The notes beneath the pieces were generated by a model. That model saw only the letters and a list, made by a program, of their open reading frames with translations. It was not told the origin of the DNA and made no database searches. Positions 42,020 to 52,529 of a stretch of 64,000 nt of DNA are shown in pieces. Numbering within the stretch: position 1 is the stretch's first letter; each line of letters begins with the position of its first letter. The position numbers were made by a program, and so were the translations under genes. Source of the stretch: Colias croceus (lineage: Eukaryota; Arthropoda; Insecta; Lepidoptera; Pieridae); contig NC_059552.1 of assembly GCF_905220415.1 (NCBI RefSeq), forward strand, positions 9,439,001 through 9,503,000, read 5' to 3'.

Positions 42020-44869
42020 TTGGTCTTCAATTGTAAACATAATCTGAAATTTGGTTTTTTAAATCCCGGATCTCTGGGTAATAGGCACGACGAGTTCCTC
42101 GTGGCGATGCAGCGCCATTCTGTTGATATAATGGCTATAAACGAAACATGGCTGAGGGCTGGTGAGGAGGGACGTGCTCCTGTTGTCCCGGGATACCGGC
42201 TGCACCATGTACCTCGACCAACCAGTGTGCGGACCCGCGGAGGTGGGGTAGGCTTCTATTTGAAAAAAGGGCTTCAAGTGCGTATTTTATCTAATCCCTC
42301 TCCATCTGCCGTTGAACAAATGTGGCTCAAGCTTGTAGTACGAGGTAAAAATTTAGTTATAGGAACCGCATATCGTCCACCATGGTTGGATGCTGGAATA
42401 TTTTTTGAAGCTCTGTCAGAATCTATCGGATCTTTTATCTGGTGCGACTATATGGTACTACTAGGAGACTTCAATATAAATATTTTCAACCCCTGTCACC
42501 CGAATTTTATGAAATTGGACTGTTTTTTAAATACCTACAAACTACAACAACATATATCTGAACCCACGCATTTCACAGCCGAAACTGAAACATTGTTGGA
42601 TTTAGTCTGTACAAACACACCCGTCTCACATGTCACAGTTGACTATATTGAGGCACTCAGCAATCATGCTTTTGTAACATGTGTCCTCAACATAACCAAA
42701 GAAAAAATGCAACCCAAACATTTTACATACAGACCGATCAAAGACATCAACAAGGAAGTCTTCAAACAATCTTTGAATAACATTATTTGGGATAACCTAT
42801 TACAAATCAATGACGTCGATAATGCTGTTATTACTCTTACCAGTTATATTTTATCCTTATTTGATTTTTTTGCTCCAAAACGAACCATCTATATCAAGGA
42901 CAAGCAATATCCATGGATTACATACAATTTGAAAATGATGATGAAAAGTCGTGATGAAGCTCATGTTACAGCGCGCAAGAGTAAACTTGATGTACACAAA
43001 AAGTTCTACACGGATCTAAAAAATTATGTTAAATTTGCAATTCATAGAGAAAAACAGGCATATTTCAATTCATATATAAATAACAACATAAATAAACCAA
43101 AATTCATGTGGAAACATCTCAAGCAACATTTAAACCCCAACAAGAACTGCATCCTTCCAACACATCTTAATAACCCTCATAATATAAATAGTCATTTTTT
43201 AAATATCCCAGGCACCACTCAAGTTGATATATCAACTATCTCATTTTACAATCTTAATAGATATGGTACTGCTGTATTTGATTTTCAATTTGTCAATGAA
43301 GATATAGTCCACAAACATATAAAAGAACTCAAATCTCAAGCTGTAGGGATAGATGACATACAACTAGATATGTTACTACTTACCTTACCAAATACATTAC
43401 CAGTGATAACACATATAATTAACAGATCCATTCAGACGTGCACCTTCCCGGAGCTATGGCGGCATGCCCTGGTAATTCCTAAACCTAAAATAAATAATCC
43501 TGAAAACCTACATGATCTACGTCCCATAAGTCTCCTCCCCTGTATATCCAAAATTATCGAGAAAATAGTTCATAAACAATTATTAGAATTCCTGGAGAGG
43601 AACAACATACTCCCTGATCACCAGTCCGGTTTTCGGAAAAAAAGAAGTACCACCACTGCACTCTTGGATGTAGTTGACTCTGTGATAGGAGCGCAGGATG
43701 AAGGAAAGGGAACTCTACTACTGCTACTTGATTTTTCACGTGCATTCGATACTATAGATATTACTTTGCTTCTCTCCAAACTAGCCTACTACGGATTAAG
43801 TGATAATAGCATCAAGTGGTTTAAAAGCTACTTAAGTAATAGAATGCAAACTGTAATGGTCACAAAAGAGGATGGAAGCAGGTTATTCTCAGAATGTACC
43901 AACATAGGAAGAGGAGTTCCGCAAGGATCAATATTAGGGCCACTTTTATTTATTTTGTACAGCGCAGATATTATAAACAACATTAAACACTGCAGTTACC
44001 AGATATATGCGGATGATGTACAACTCTATCTCTCATTCTATCCTAGTGAAACTACACAAGCACTTGACCACATGAATTCTGACATTAAGCGAATTGACTC
44101 TTGGGCACAAAAAAACTCCTTGACTCTGAATCCCCTCAAAACCAAGTACCTTATATTAGGAAATCCCAAAGTAATTGAAAAAATAGCTAACCATGATCCT
44201 GTCATAACAATAAATTCAAGAAAAATTGATCGTGTGCATGAGGCACGTAACTTGGGACTAATTTTTGACGAACACCTTAGGTTTGATAAACACATTAACA
44301 AAACAATCTCCACCTCATTCTACAAATTAAAAATGCTTTATAGAATAAGAAACTATATCGAAACACCTCTACGCATTCAACTATGTGATGCTCTTATCCT
44401 CTCCAGATTCAATTACGCCGACACTGTTTATGGCCCCAGACTTCTTTCTCGCACACAAACAGCGATACAGCGGGTACAAAATGCGTGTGCGCGTTTTTGC
44501 TGGGACATCCCTCCAAGAAGTCATGTGAGCCCCTACCTTAATACCGCAAACGTCCTTAATATGCAAAAAAGACGCCAGGTACACTTTGCCACTTTACTTT
44601 TTGGATTGATGCAGTCGAAAATACCCACATATCTCTACGAAAAACTCGCATGGGTAGGTGAACGAAGTGCCTTAAACTACCTAACTAGGTCTGCAAACTG
44701 TAAACTATCCATACCCAAGCACCACTCAGCAGCATTCAAGGGTAGCTTTCGATACAATGCCACTAAGTGTTGGAACAACATCCCACCACCATTAACCAGT
44801 TTGACAAATATTAATAATTTTCGTTTCCAATACCGGAAACATATTTTAAAATCCTGTTCTAACACTTAG
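42020..44869 (+). CDS. Non-LTR retrotransposon endonuclease-reverse transcriptase
   Basis: 949 codons without interruption. The first ATG is inside the endonuclease (near 42107), and an in-frame TAA stands just before 42020, so the natural start is missing. Endonuclease: FLNPGSLGNR, INETWL, GTAYRPP, LGDFNINIF, LLDLVCTN and LSNHAFV. The last usually reads S-D-H, so a catalytic-site Asp is Asn here. RT: RPISLLPCISKIIEK, QSGFRKKRSTTTA, LLLLDFSRAFDTID (motif A), GVPQGSILGPLLF and IYADDVQLYL (motif C), then LGLIFDEHLRFDKHI. C-terminal region without a recognised domain. The clade is CR1/Jockey-superfamily by motif style and short-repeat tail; finer placement (Kiri, Daphne, Zenon) is not claimed. 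Open frame suggests recent insertion. Confidence 0.85.
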   Translation: MVFNCKHNLKFGFLNPGSLGNRHDEFLVAMQRHSVDIMAINETWLRAGEEGRAPVVPGYRLHHVPRPTSVRTRGGGVGFYLKKGLQVRILSNPSPSAVEQMWLKLVVRGKNLVIGTAYRPPWLDAGIFFEALSESIGSFIWCDYMVLLGDFNINIFNPCHPNFMKLDCFLNTYKLQQHISEPTHFTAETETLLDLVCTNTPVSHVTVDYIEALSNHAFVTCVLNITKEKMQPKHFTYRPIKDINKEVFKQSLNNIIWDNLLQINDVDNAVITLTSYILSLFDFFAPKRTIYIKDKQYPWITYNLKMMMKSRDEAHVTARKSKLDVHKKFYTDLKNYVKFAIHREKQAYFNSYINNNINKPKFMWKHLKQHLNPNKNCILPTHLNNPHNINSHFLNIPGTTQVDISTISFYNLNRYGTAVFDFQFVNEDIVHKHIKELKSQAVGIDDIQLDMLLLTLPNTLPVITHIINRSIQTCTFPELWRHALVIPKPKINNPENLHDLRPISLLPCISKIIEKIVHKQLLEFLERNNILPDHQSGFRKKRSTTTALLDVVDSVIGAQDEGKGTLLLLLDFSRAFDTIDITLLLSKLAYYGLSDNSIKWFKSYLSNRMQTVMVTKEDGSRLFSECTNIGRGVPQGSILGPLLFILYSADIINNIKHCSYQIYADDVQLYLSFYPSETTQALDHMNSDIKRIDSWAQKNSLTLNPLKTKYLILGNPKVIEKIANHDPVITINSRKIDRVHEARNLGLIFDEHLRFDKHINKTISTSFYKLKMLYRIRNYIETPLRIQLCDALILSRFNYADTVYGPRLLSRTQTAIQRVQNACARFCWDIPPRSHVSPYLNTANVLNMQKRRQVHFATLLFGLMQSKIPTYLYEKLAWVGERSALNYLTRSANCKLSIPKHHSAAFKGSFRYNATKCWNNIPPPLTSLTNINNFRFQYRKHILKSCSNT

Positions 44870-45082
44870 TGCATTTGTATCGAATTACACATTAAATATC
44901 TATTATATAACATAATATTATATACGCATTTATTCTCTGCCTATCTATTCATTATAATTATTAACATTGTATACATAATTTCACTTTATTTATTTACATT
45001 ATATACATAATTACATACTGATATTATATACATATTAATAGAAATTTATCTTTCACTGAAACTCCAATAGTCACCTTGGGGT

Positions 45083-45118
45083 CACTGAAAATCAGTGGTG
45101 GTAAGGTATTAATCACCT
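45083..45118 (+). other. Paired 3' UTR stem-loops of the CR1-like element
   Basis: CACTGAAAATCAGTG (45083-45097) forms a 6-bp stem. The next 20 bases form a second stem (GGTAAGG ... CCTTGCC, one G-T pair). The fragment at 39154 has the same first stem and a second stem of different sequence. Confidence 0.7.
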
Positions 45119-45295
45119 TGCCATCATAAACTGAGTTGGCTCCATTTGTCAGGTCACTCACTGCCACATTGCCTACTTCTTCTTAGGAATAAGCTTCTTA
45201 TTATTTTTCTTTTATTTGTTTTTCCTTTGTAAATCAATTTTTGTAATCACTTTATGATTCTGACAATAAATGTGTTTATTATTATTATTATTATG

Positions 45296-46087
45296 TTTCT
45301 CATTTCCATAATACTCGGGTACCACCAGAAGGACGGTACCCGGATCTTTGGAAGGCTTACGTGGGGACACGGATCCAACACGCAGAGGCCCTTTGAGACT
45401 TTTAATGTGTTGGGGGACACCAGCCGCAGCCTGCCCATGACTGCACTATAGAGATACAGCCCTAGGCAGTCCGCGGCCGATGTAGGACTATTGCAGGGTA
45501 TGGAAATTTAATAATTGGGCTATGGATTGGGATGCTAAATGGACTGGTACTGGGGACTATGGGAAACTATGGCACCTGCCTTTCTACTAAAAGAAAGTAA
45601 AAATATGTTGGCAGGTGGTGACTCGCACTCTCACTGTATGGGCCCCCGAAATAAGTCGCTGCAATAGTGCGACAAGGGGGCAACATATTGTGAGCAGCTA
45701 AGGGTGGAGAGGCGTCCCTGGACTTTAAACTCCGATCACGCGCTCCCTGAGGGTCCAGCATCACGTGCCCACTCGCCACTTACGCTTCGCATCCACCCTT
45801 CGAGCTAAAAGCTCTCGCGACTCCACTCTGGCCGGCCGGTTAAGGCAAGCCAGAGGTGGGGGTCCTGTCCTCGTCAGGCTTCACTCCGACCGGCCGGTGA
45901 AGGCAAGCCGGAGATGAAGACAGGGGCCTCCCCCGGGAGCACTCGGTTCCCGCGGGGTCGCTACTCCCCGACACCCCGCCACAAGGTGTCCTGCGGGTTG
46001 ACTGATTGCACGGGTGGAATATCTATTGTCACATAGACAATAGATATTCCAACCGTGGGCGATGGGGTCGTCACATCCCTACGCCCT
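45296..46087 (+). mobile_element. Family Y ATT-flanked element, long copy
   Basis: Lies between ATT runs (45278-45295 and 46088-46106). It shares 260 bases with 34161-34440, then continues with a GC-rich part: a repeated GGCCGGCCGGT ... GGCAAGCC stem (45830 and 45893), 'cccgcggggtcgctactccc', and a 15-bp palindrome (46016-46050). No coding frame of note. Probably a non-autonomous non-LTR derivative; the parent is not identified. Confidence 0.7.
46016..46050. repeat. Perfect palindrome (15-bp arms)
   Basis: GGAATATCTATTGTC and GACAATAGATATTCC around a five-base loop, inside the family Y element. Confidence 0.85.
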
Positions 46088-46480
46088 TATTATTATTATT
46101 ATTATATAGAGAAGAATTTTAAAGGATGATTAGAAACAGTTAATACTTTTTAAAATCTTAAAAAGACTCATAGTTAAGGCGCGAGTCAATTATTCATAGA
46201 ACGTAAACGACCACTTTACCACATCGATATAGTTTTACGTTCCGTAGCATCTTTTAAATTCGAAAATATGTCTGTCTGATGTTATTTTCTTGACTAAACC
46301 ATAGCACCGAATTTTGTAATAAAATGTTTGAACACGTTTATTCATAGATATAAAAAGATTTCATCATAAATATGAAAAGGCTTAAAAGTTTTAGCTCGTT
46401 GTGTTCGCGGGTGAAAACCGCAAATTATACTTCGCATATAAAGCCCAGTATCAAATTCATGCACTACCTATTTATAGATA

Positions 46481-46522
46481 TACTAGCTGTGCCCGCGACT
46501 TCGTCCGCGTGGAATAGCGACT
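46481..46522 (-). repeat. Helitron 3' end remnant
   Basis: 'actagctgtgcccgcgactt' and 'cgtccgcgtggaata', like the 3' terminus of the 4-kb Helitron (38820-38844). Confidence 0.65.
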
Positions 46523-46636
46523 GCATAGTAGTTACTACTTTACATAAAATTATTTAGTAAACACGTACTACAATAAACAATTCAAAGAATTGTTAATAGA
46601 ATTTATTACTAATCTAAGCTAAAAAACTTACGTACT

Positions 46637-46888
46637 TTCCGGAAATCCAGGGCATTCTCCGGGGATATCCGGAAAATGCCTGTAAAATATCTGGAAAATC
46701 CCCCGGAAAATGTGTGAAAATGTCCGGGAAATACCCGGAAAATGTCCGGAAAATATCCGGAAAATGCGTGAAAATTTTCGGGAAAAGCGTGGAAAATGCC
46801 TGAAAAATCTCCGGAAAATGTATGAAAATGTCCGGAAAATGCGTAAAAATGTCCGGGAAAAGCCTGGAAAATCTCCAAAAAATGCCAG
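46637..46888. repeat. 11-bp minisatellite, left block
   Basis: GGAAAATGCCT-type units, each about 11 bases, with variable last 4-5 positions (TGCCT, TCCCC, TGTCC, TGCGT, TATCC). Confidence 0.9.
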
Positions 46889-47204
46889 GAAAATAATAAT
46901 AATAAATAATAATAATAAAATCGTCTTTATTTGGTTCTCACAACATTAAAAGGTTACAAAAACTTAGTAATACTACACAATGTATAGTAGAAGATAACGT
47001 TGTGAGAAACTGGTGCCTGAAATAGACTACATAGAAGTCTGAGGTACAGGTCACCAGCCCCCCTCGCGGATATCATACGAGAATACACAAGTGTACGTAC
47101 CTAAATAATGCATAAAATTATACAAATCTTATCAGAAGACAATTTTACTTAAAAAACACTAATACAAAAAAATAAAGAGAAAAGAAAAATATATTTTAAT
47201 TTTG
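46889..47204 (-). mobile_element. Insertion in the minisatellite (ATT-tailed retroposon fragment)
   Basis: Non-repetitive 315-bp segment. It begins with an AAT run, then 'aaaatcgtctttatttggtt' and 'ctcacaacatt', with a distant inverse 'aacgttgtgagaaac' at 47000. It interrupts an otherwise continuous array. The AAT run at the left fits the 3' tail of a reverse-oriented non-LTR copy. Confidence 0.6.
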
Positions 47205-48842
47205 GGAAAATGACTGGGAAATGTCTGGAAAATATCCGGAAAAAGCGTGGAAAATGCCTGGAAAATCCCCGGAAAATGCCTGGGAGATGCCTGGAATATA
47301 CCTGGAAAATCCCCGGAAAATGCGTGAACAATGTCCGGAAAAAAGCGTGGAAAATGCCTGGATAATCCCCGGAAAATGTCAGGGAAATGTCCGGAAAATG
47401 CCGGGGAAATGCCTGGAAAATATCTGGAAAATATCCGGAAAATGCGTGGAAAATGCCTGGAAAATCCCCGGAAAATTTCTGGGAAATACCCAGAAAATAA
47501 CCGGAAAATGCGTGAAAATGTCCGGAAAAAAGCGTGGAAAATGCCTGGATAATCCCCGGAAAATGTCAGGGAAATGTCCGCAAAATGCCGGGGAAATGCC
47601 TGGAAAATATCTGGAAAATATCCGGAAAATGTCCAGGAAAAGCTTGGAAAATGCCTGGCAAATCCCCGGAAAATGCCTGGGAAAATCCCGGAAAATGTGT
47701 TATAAAATGTCCGGAAAATATCCGGAAAATGCGTGAAAATTTTCGGGAAAAGCGCGGAAAATGCCTGAAAAATCTCCGGAAAATGTGTGAAAATGTCCGG
47801 AAAATATCCGGAAAATGCGTAAAAATGTCCGGGAAAAGCCTGGAAAATCTCCAAAAAATTTCTGGGAAATACCCAGAAAATTCCCGGAAAATAACCGGAA
47901 AATGCGTGAAAATGTCCGGAAAAAGCGTGGAAAATGCCTGGAAAATGTCAAGGAAGTGTCCGGAAAATGCCTGGGAAATGCCTGGAAAATATCTAGAAAA
48001 TGCGTGAACATGTCCGGAAAAAAGCGTAGAAAATGCCTGGATAATCCCCGGAAAATGTCAGGGAAATGTCCGGAAAATGCCGGGGAAATGCCTGGAAAAT
48101 ATCTGGAAAACATCCGGAAAAAGCGTGAAAATGTCCGGGCAAAACGTGGAAAATGCCTGGAAAATCCCCGGAAAATGCCTGGGAAAATCCCGGAAAATGT
48201 GTGATAATGTCCGGGAAATACCCGGAAAATGTCCGGAAAATATCCGGAAAATGCGTGAAAATTTTCGGGAAAAGCGTGGAAAATGCCTGAAAAATATCCG
48301 GAAAAAGCGTGGAAAATGCCTGGAAAATCCCCGGAAAATGCCTGGTAGATGCCTGGAAAATCCCCGAAAATGCGTGAACATGTCCGGAAAAAAGCGTGGA
48401 AAATGCCTTGATTATCCCCGGAAAATGTCAGGGAAATGTCCGCAAAATGCCGGGGAAATGCCTGGAAAATATCTGGAAAATATCCGGCATATGCGTGGAA
48501 AATGCCTGGAAAATCCCCGGAAAATTTCTGGGAAATACCCAGAAAATTCCCGGAAAATATCCGGAAAATACGTGAAAATGTCCGGAAAAAGCGTGGAAAA
48601 TTCCTGGAAAATCCCCGGAAAATGCGTGGTCATGTCCGGAAAAAAACATAGAAAATGCCTGGATAATCCCCGGAAAATGTCAGGGAAATGTCCGGAAATG
48701 CCGGGGAAATGCCTGGGAAATGCCTGGTAAATATCCGGGAAATGCGTGAAAATGTCCGGAAAATGCCTGGAAAATGTCCGGAAAATGCCTGGGAAATGTC
48801 CGGAAAATGCGTAAAAATGTCCGGAAAAAGCGTGTAAAATGC
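47205..48842. repeat. 11-bp minisatellite, main block
   Basis: About 1.6 kb of units beginning GGAAAA, period 11 with occasional 10s and 12s. Larger blocks of about 8-12 units recur (for example the series TGCGTGAACATGTCC, then AAAAAGCGTGG, TGCCTGGATAATCCCC), showing higher-order duplication. The unit has no stop in most frames, so frames of 70-230 codons appear on both strands (GKCPENA- or FPGIFRAF-type 11-residue repeats). They are a by-product of the repeat. Confidence 0.95.
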
Positions 48843-48993
48843 CACTTCAAATTTGCGAAGTAATTAAAGCAGACAACCAAAAAAAGAAAAAGAAAGCTAA
48901 AATCTTTCATATTAAATGTATAAGGGATATTCATATTTCAATTTTCATAATATTATGTAGATACTTAATGTATGGGAGGGTTTAAAGATAATT

Positions 48994-49041
48994 TTTTTGA
49001 TATTTCTCGATTTATTTAAAAAAATCGAGAAATATCAAAAA
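48994..49041. repeat. Perfect 20-bp palindrome
   Basis: TTTTTGATATTTCTCGATTT (48994-49013) and its exact complement (49022-49041) around an 8-base AT loop, 150 bases after the minisatellite. Confidence 0.9.
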
Positions 49042-49049
49042 GCACAAAA

Positions 49050-49305
49050 GCACACTTATGCTGAGCTGTCTCCTTTTTGTCAGGGTCGTATAATGACACA
49101 CCTTAATAAAAAAATACTGATTATCAATTTTATTTTCTCTACGTGCTTTTTTATGTTATTAATTTTAAGTGTTATTGTTGCTATTTTCTTGTCGTGGTGA
49201 TTTCTTATTTATCTTTTACGGTTCTTTGTGTTTTTATGTGTGTGTGTTGTGCTGTCCTTGATAAATAAATGTTTCTTTTCTTTTCTTTTTTTTTCTTTAC
49301 TTAAC
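49050..49305 (+). mobile_element. Non-LTR 3' UTR fragment with (CTTT)n-like tail
   Basis: Ends 'gtgtgtgttgtgctgtcctt', 'gataaataaatgtttctt' and a T/C-rich run, like 24117. The short frame at 48997-49200 is AT-rich and hydrophobic, without homologue in my knowledge. Confidence 0.55.
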
Positions 49306-49309
49306 GATT

Positions 49310-49845
49310 AACGATTACACCCTGTATATGAATGCCTTAGCAAATGTTCGCCGTGATTATTTAAATGATCATATTTTTTTTTATTAATGAACCAATTGAC
49401 ATGAAATTATAAACACTAAATGACAAAAAAAATTAACTGCAGTTTTGGGTTCGGGATCAATTTAATAATAACACCTGCTAATGATTTTTTACCTATTTTC
49501 ATTGTATAAAATCGTAACATACTTAATTTCCTATTGTTCTATTAACACATAGATAATAATATCTTCCCAAGGTACTAAATTTTAATAAAAAAGTTGTTTT
49601 TGTTATTTATATCTAAAAAGGAGCTTTTTTAATAGACAGAAATAAACATTAAATTTTTATAAGTTTTATGGACGCTGAATGTAATGCAAATGGGCAAATA
49701 TTAAAAGTAAAATTAGGTATTTAAAATAAATAAATGAAACAACTACCTATGTACCAATTACAGAAAAACTTCTTTTTCGGTTGAAAATTGCTGGATCATG
49801 AGTATAATTCTTTATCTCTTACCTTGGGCAGTCTGGAAGAGATCG
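49310..49845. other. AT-rich stretch, nothing recognised
   Basis: May include part of the inverted Helitron's interior; no gene seen. Confidence 0.4.
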
Positions 49846-49849
49846 CTAG

Positions 49850-51281
49850 TAAGCGATAAGACCGCCTTATGTACATACCGCGTTAATCCATTTGGTATGA
49901 TTGTAAATATTTTACTTGGTGTGGTACGTATATTAAATTGATAAATAATATGTACTATCCTACGATCTGTACCGCGATAGCCATAACGATAATAAGTTGT
50001 GAGTGCAATATTTACGTTTCAAAATTACATTTTTTTATGGTACTAAAACGTAGGTAGATTCTCACGCACGCACGCTGATACGTGGTTGGCTGCCCCGTCT
50101 CTCATTCCTGAAAAATATATTCTCAAACTACCCAAGATTCTTCCAATGATTGTACCATACGTTGGACATTAACTTTAGTCAACAATTGACCACGCGCAAG
50201 GATACTAATTCCTACTACATCCTCACGCAAATCATCAATTTTTATGAATCTGTAAATAAAAAAATCAAAAGATATCTTTACCTAATTTTATTAAAAAGCT
50301 ACTAACAAATAAAATTTTATCAAGAAGTAAAGTGACCTTCTTTGGGCGTGTTATACATAAAAATAGAATTTCATCATTTTCTTATTTTGTCTTAACTTCA
50401 ATTCTAATTAAAAACATGAGTCTAACTATATAATTATTATAAAGAATAAATATAAAAGCTACAACTTACCTTTTGTGGGAACGCAAGAGGGATTTTTTAA
50501 AATGTCAACAATGAACACAATCTCATATTACCAATTTTAACTGTTAAATGGTGTCTTGTTTGACATCAAATAATAAACATCTACCCTCACTTCACATAAA
50601 ATATAAGCACCTGAAGTGGACTCTGGGAAGACATGGGTTAAAAAGATAAATAAATAAGTACAATTAAAAACCCCACCAACATCATATTATTTAAATTATA
50701 AATTTGCAAGAAGCGTTAATATTATGTAAATTGATTTGATTTTAATGAATTCTCAATAGATGGCGCCGTTTCAAATTTGTCTTTATACTATTTAATTCAT
50801 TAAACTGTTTCTCTGCCCAAATTACGTAAATGACATAGTTTTTATTTTGTAAAGCTAGATAATAGCATGGCTTACTCGAAACCAACATTTAAACATGAGT
50901 CTTTAGATTGTACGCTGTCGTAGTACACGGAATATGTAAGAAAAATAAAGGTCCACAGCTCCTCCCCCGAACGTGATATCATGATAATATGTTTAAACTA
51001 TCCTCACCCGACCTCTCAGGAACATTAATGCAAAATTTGAAGTTAATCTATGCAGTACTTTCTGAGATTAGCTCGGAAATACATACAGACAAACAGACAA
51101 ACAGACAAACCGACAAACAGACAAACAGACAAACAGACAAACAGACAAAAATTCTAAAAACTATATTTTTGGCTTCTATATCGATTATAGATCATGGATT
51201 ATGTATTCTTTAAAAAAATATTGTGTGTGTGTGTGTGTATGTACAGTTTTGACTTTCCTACGATTTTATTATATGTATAGA
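49850..51281 (-). mobile_element. Helitron 5' half, inverted relative of 34828
   Basis: On the reverse strand it starts TCTATACATATAATAAAATC after an A. It then follows the same order as 34828-36720: 'ggaaagtcaaaactgtacat', 'gatctataatcgatatagaa', the 8-bp array, 'agattagctcggaa'-type text, 'acagtttaatgaatt', the intron-like segment and 'cttatcgttatggctatcg'. It lacks the nested HC and the 23-bp palindrome. The 3' end could not be fixed. Confidence 0.7.
51084..51150. repeat. 8-bp tandem repeat (ACAGACAA)n
   Basis: Eight units, one with CCGACAAA; the complement of the array at 34946. Confidence 0.9.
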
Positions 51282-51316
51282 TTTTATTTATTTTTGTTAT
51301 ACAACTCAATATTTTT

Positions 51317-51437
51317 AAAGTGGAGCTTCTGCACGTTCAGAGTAAAATTTTAAGGTCACGTCATGGCAATGCAGTAACGACATGGAGTTAGGCGACGATT
51401 TTGGTATCTTTGAATCTTGCCAAAGAAGTTTCACTTC
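51317..51437. mobile_element. MITE, family G, copy 2
   Basis: Right terminus 'caaagaagtttcacttc' and body match 9953-10099; the left terminus is degenerate ('aaagtggagcttctgc'). Confidence 0.7.
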
Positions 51438-51720
51438 TGACACATGTGCTCGGTACACACGTATTTTTTTTAAAGCATGAGTCCTTATTTTATTTATTTA
51501 CTTATATCCTAAATCTATTGTTTGTAAAAAATAGCATTGCGAAAGCAAAGAAAAAATGTTAATCAACGGGGAAGTCAAAGTTCGTTAGTTAATTTAAAAA
51601 GGTTCCCATCTCTCTAACTTTTATTTGAAGAATAACATTTCGGCCACCGTCATTTTGATTATGAATAAATCTTCATTTTATTTTGTAAAATGTTATCATT
51701 TAGTCTTTATCTTCTTCTTT

Positions 51721-51881
51721 ATAATATAAAAATGAATCGCAAAATGTGTTGGTAAGCGCATAACTCAAGAACAGCTGAACCGATTTCGTTAATTCTTTTT
51801 TTATTACATTTCTTGAAGTACGAGGATGTTTATTATGGAGAGAAAACGTATACCACGGGCGAAGCCGGGGCGGACCGCTAC
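51721..51881 (+). repeat. Helitron-like family HE
   Basis: 'ataatataaaaatgaatcgc' to 'gaagccggggcggaccgcta'; close to 14022. Confidence 0.8.
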
Positions 51882-51899
51882 TTTTATATAAAGGTAAGT

Positions 51900-52335
51900 C
51901 AAGAGTAAGTTCGTAAAAGGGTTTATATCTAGACAGAGAATAATAATACATATATGAAAGTTTTATTTCAAGTTCTTAGAACCTTATTCTTCAAGGCCTT
52001 AGCTACCAGGGCCCTTATAATATATATTACAATAATAATATACAAATGAGCTTGTAACACGATAAAAATGATAAGTAGGTAGTTAACACAATAAATTCCT
52101 TACATATTTATATATTTCATTTATAACTTTGCTAATTTAACTTCGACGTCCTTTGAAGCACTGAAACAGAGCAAATAAATGTTATATTCATGTCTTCGTT
52201 ATCTTGAAATGCCTTATCAAGATATAAATTATTAATCTGTACATGAGAACAAGGATCTAAAAGACAAGCTTCAAGTATGAATTTAACATGAAAATTATAT
52301 ATATTTAAATATTTTATTGCATTGGAAAACGGTGA
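51900..52335. other. AT-rich stretch, nothing recognised
   Basis: Small reverse frames without domains. Confidence 0.5.
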
Positions 52336-52340
52336 CATTT

Positions 52341-52497
52341 AGGGAGCTTTTCCACCAGACATGTGCGAAGATAGCGAAGGATGTGTTTTTAAAGAACCGA
52401 TCATATCGCTTTATTTAGCATTTGAAGCTAAACTATTGGTTTTTTCCAAACAAATCTCTCGTTCATCCCAACACATCTCTGGTGGAAAAGCACCCTT
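52341..52497. mobile_element. MITE, family H
   Basis: AGGGAGCTTTTCCACCAGA at the left and TCTGGTGGAAAAGCACCCT at the right are inverted repeats with one mismatch. No coding sequence. Confidence 0.8.
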
Positions 52498-52529
52498 AAA
52501 CATGGCATACAATGCACCCTCTTTAATAC

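Larger units (their letters stand above)
42009..45294 (+). mobile_element. CR1/Jockey-superfamily non-LTR element (5'-truncated)
   Basis: Endonuclease-RT frame at 42020-44869, a 3' UTR with two stem-loops (45083-45120), and an ATT-repeat tail at 45278-45294. There is no ORF1 and no ATG at the start of the endonuclease, so the 5' end is probably truncated near 42010. TTTCTCATTT occurs on both sides (41999-42008 and 45296-45305), but the right one may belong to the adjacent family Y element, so it is only a possible target duplication. Lies in the first GPCR intron, same strand. Confidence 0.8.

Noticed and set aside
41999..45305. TTTCTCATTT as target duplication of the CR1-like element
   Set aside because: The right-hand copy aligns with the start of the neighbouring family Y element, so it may predate or be independent of the insertion; kept only as a possibility.
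47159..47854. Open frame of 231 codons (and a dozen others on both strands between 46600 and 48930)
   Set aside because: All are translations of the 11-bp minisatellite; the repeat lacks stops, which explains frames on both strands.
48997..49200. 67-codon frame with a hydrophobic C-terminus, considered as a small membrane protein
   Set aside because: It begins inside a palindrome and runs into a retroposon 3' tail; no domain recognised.
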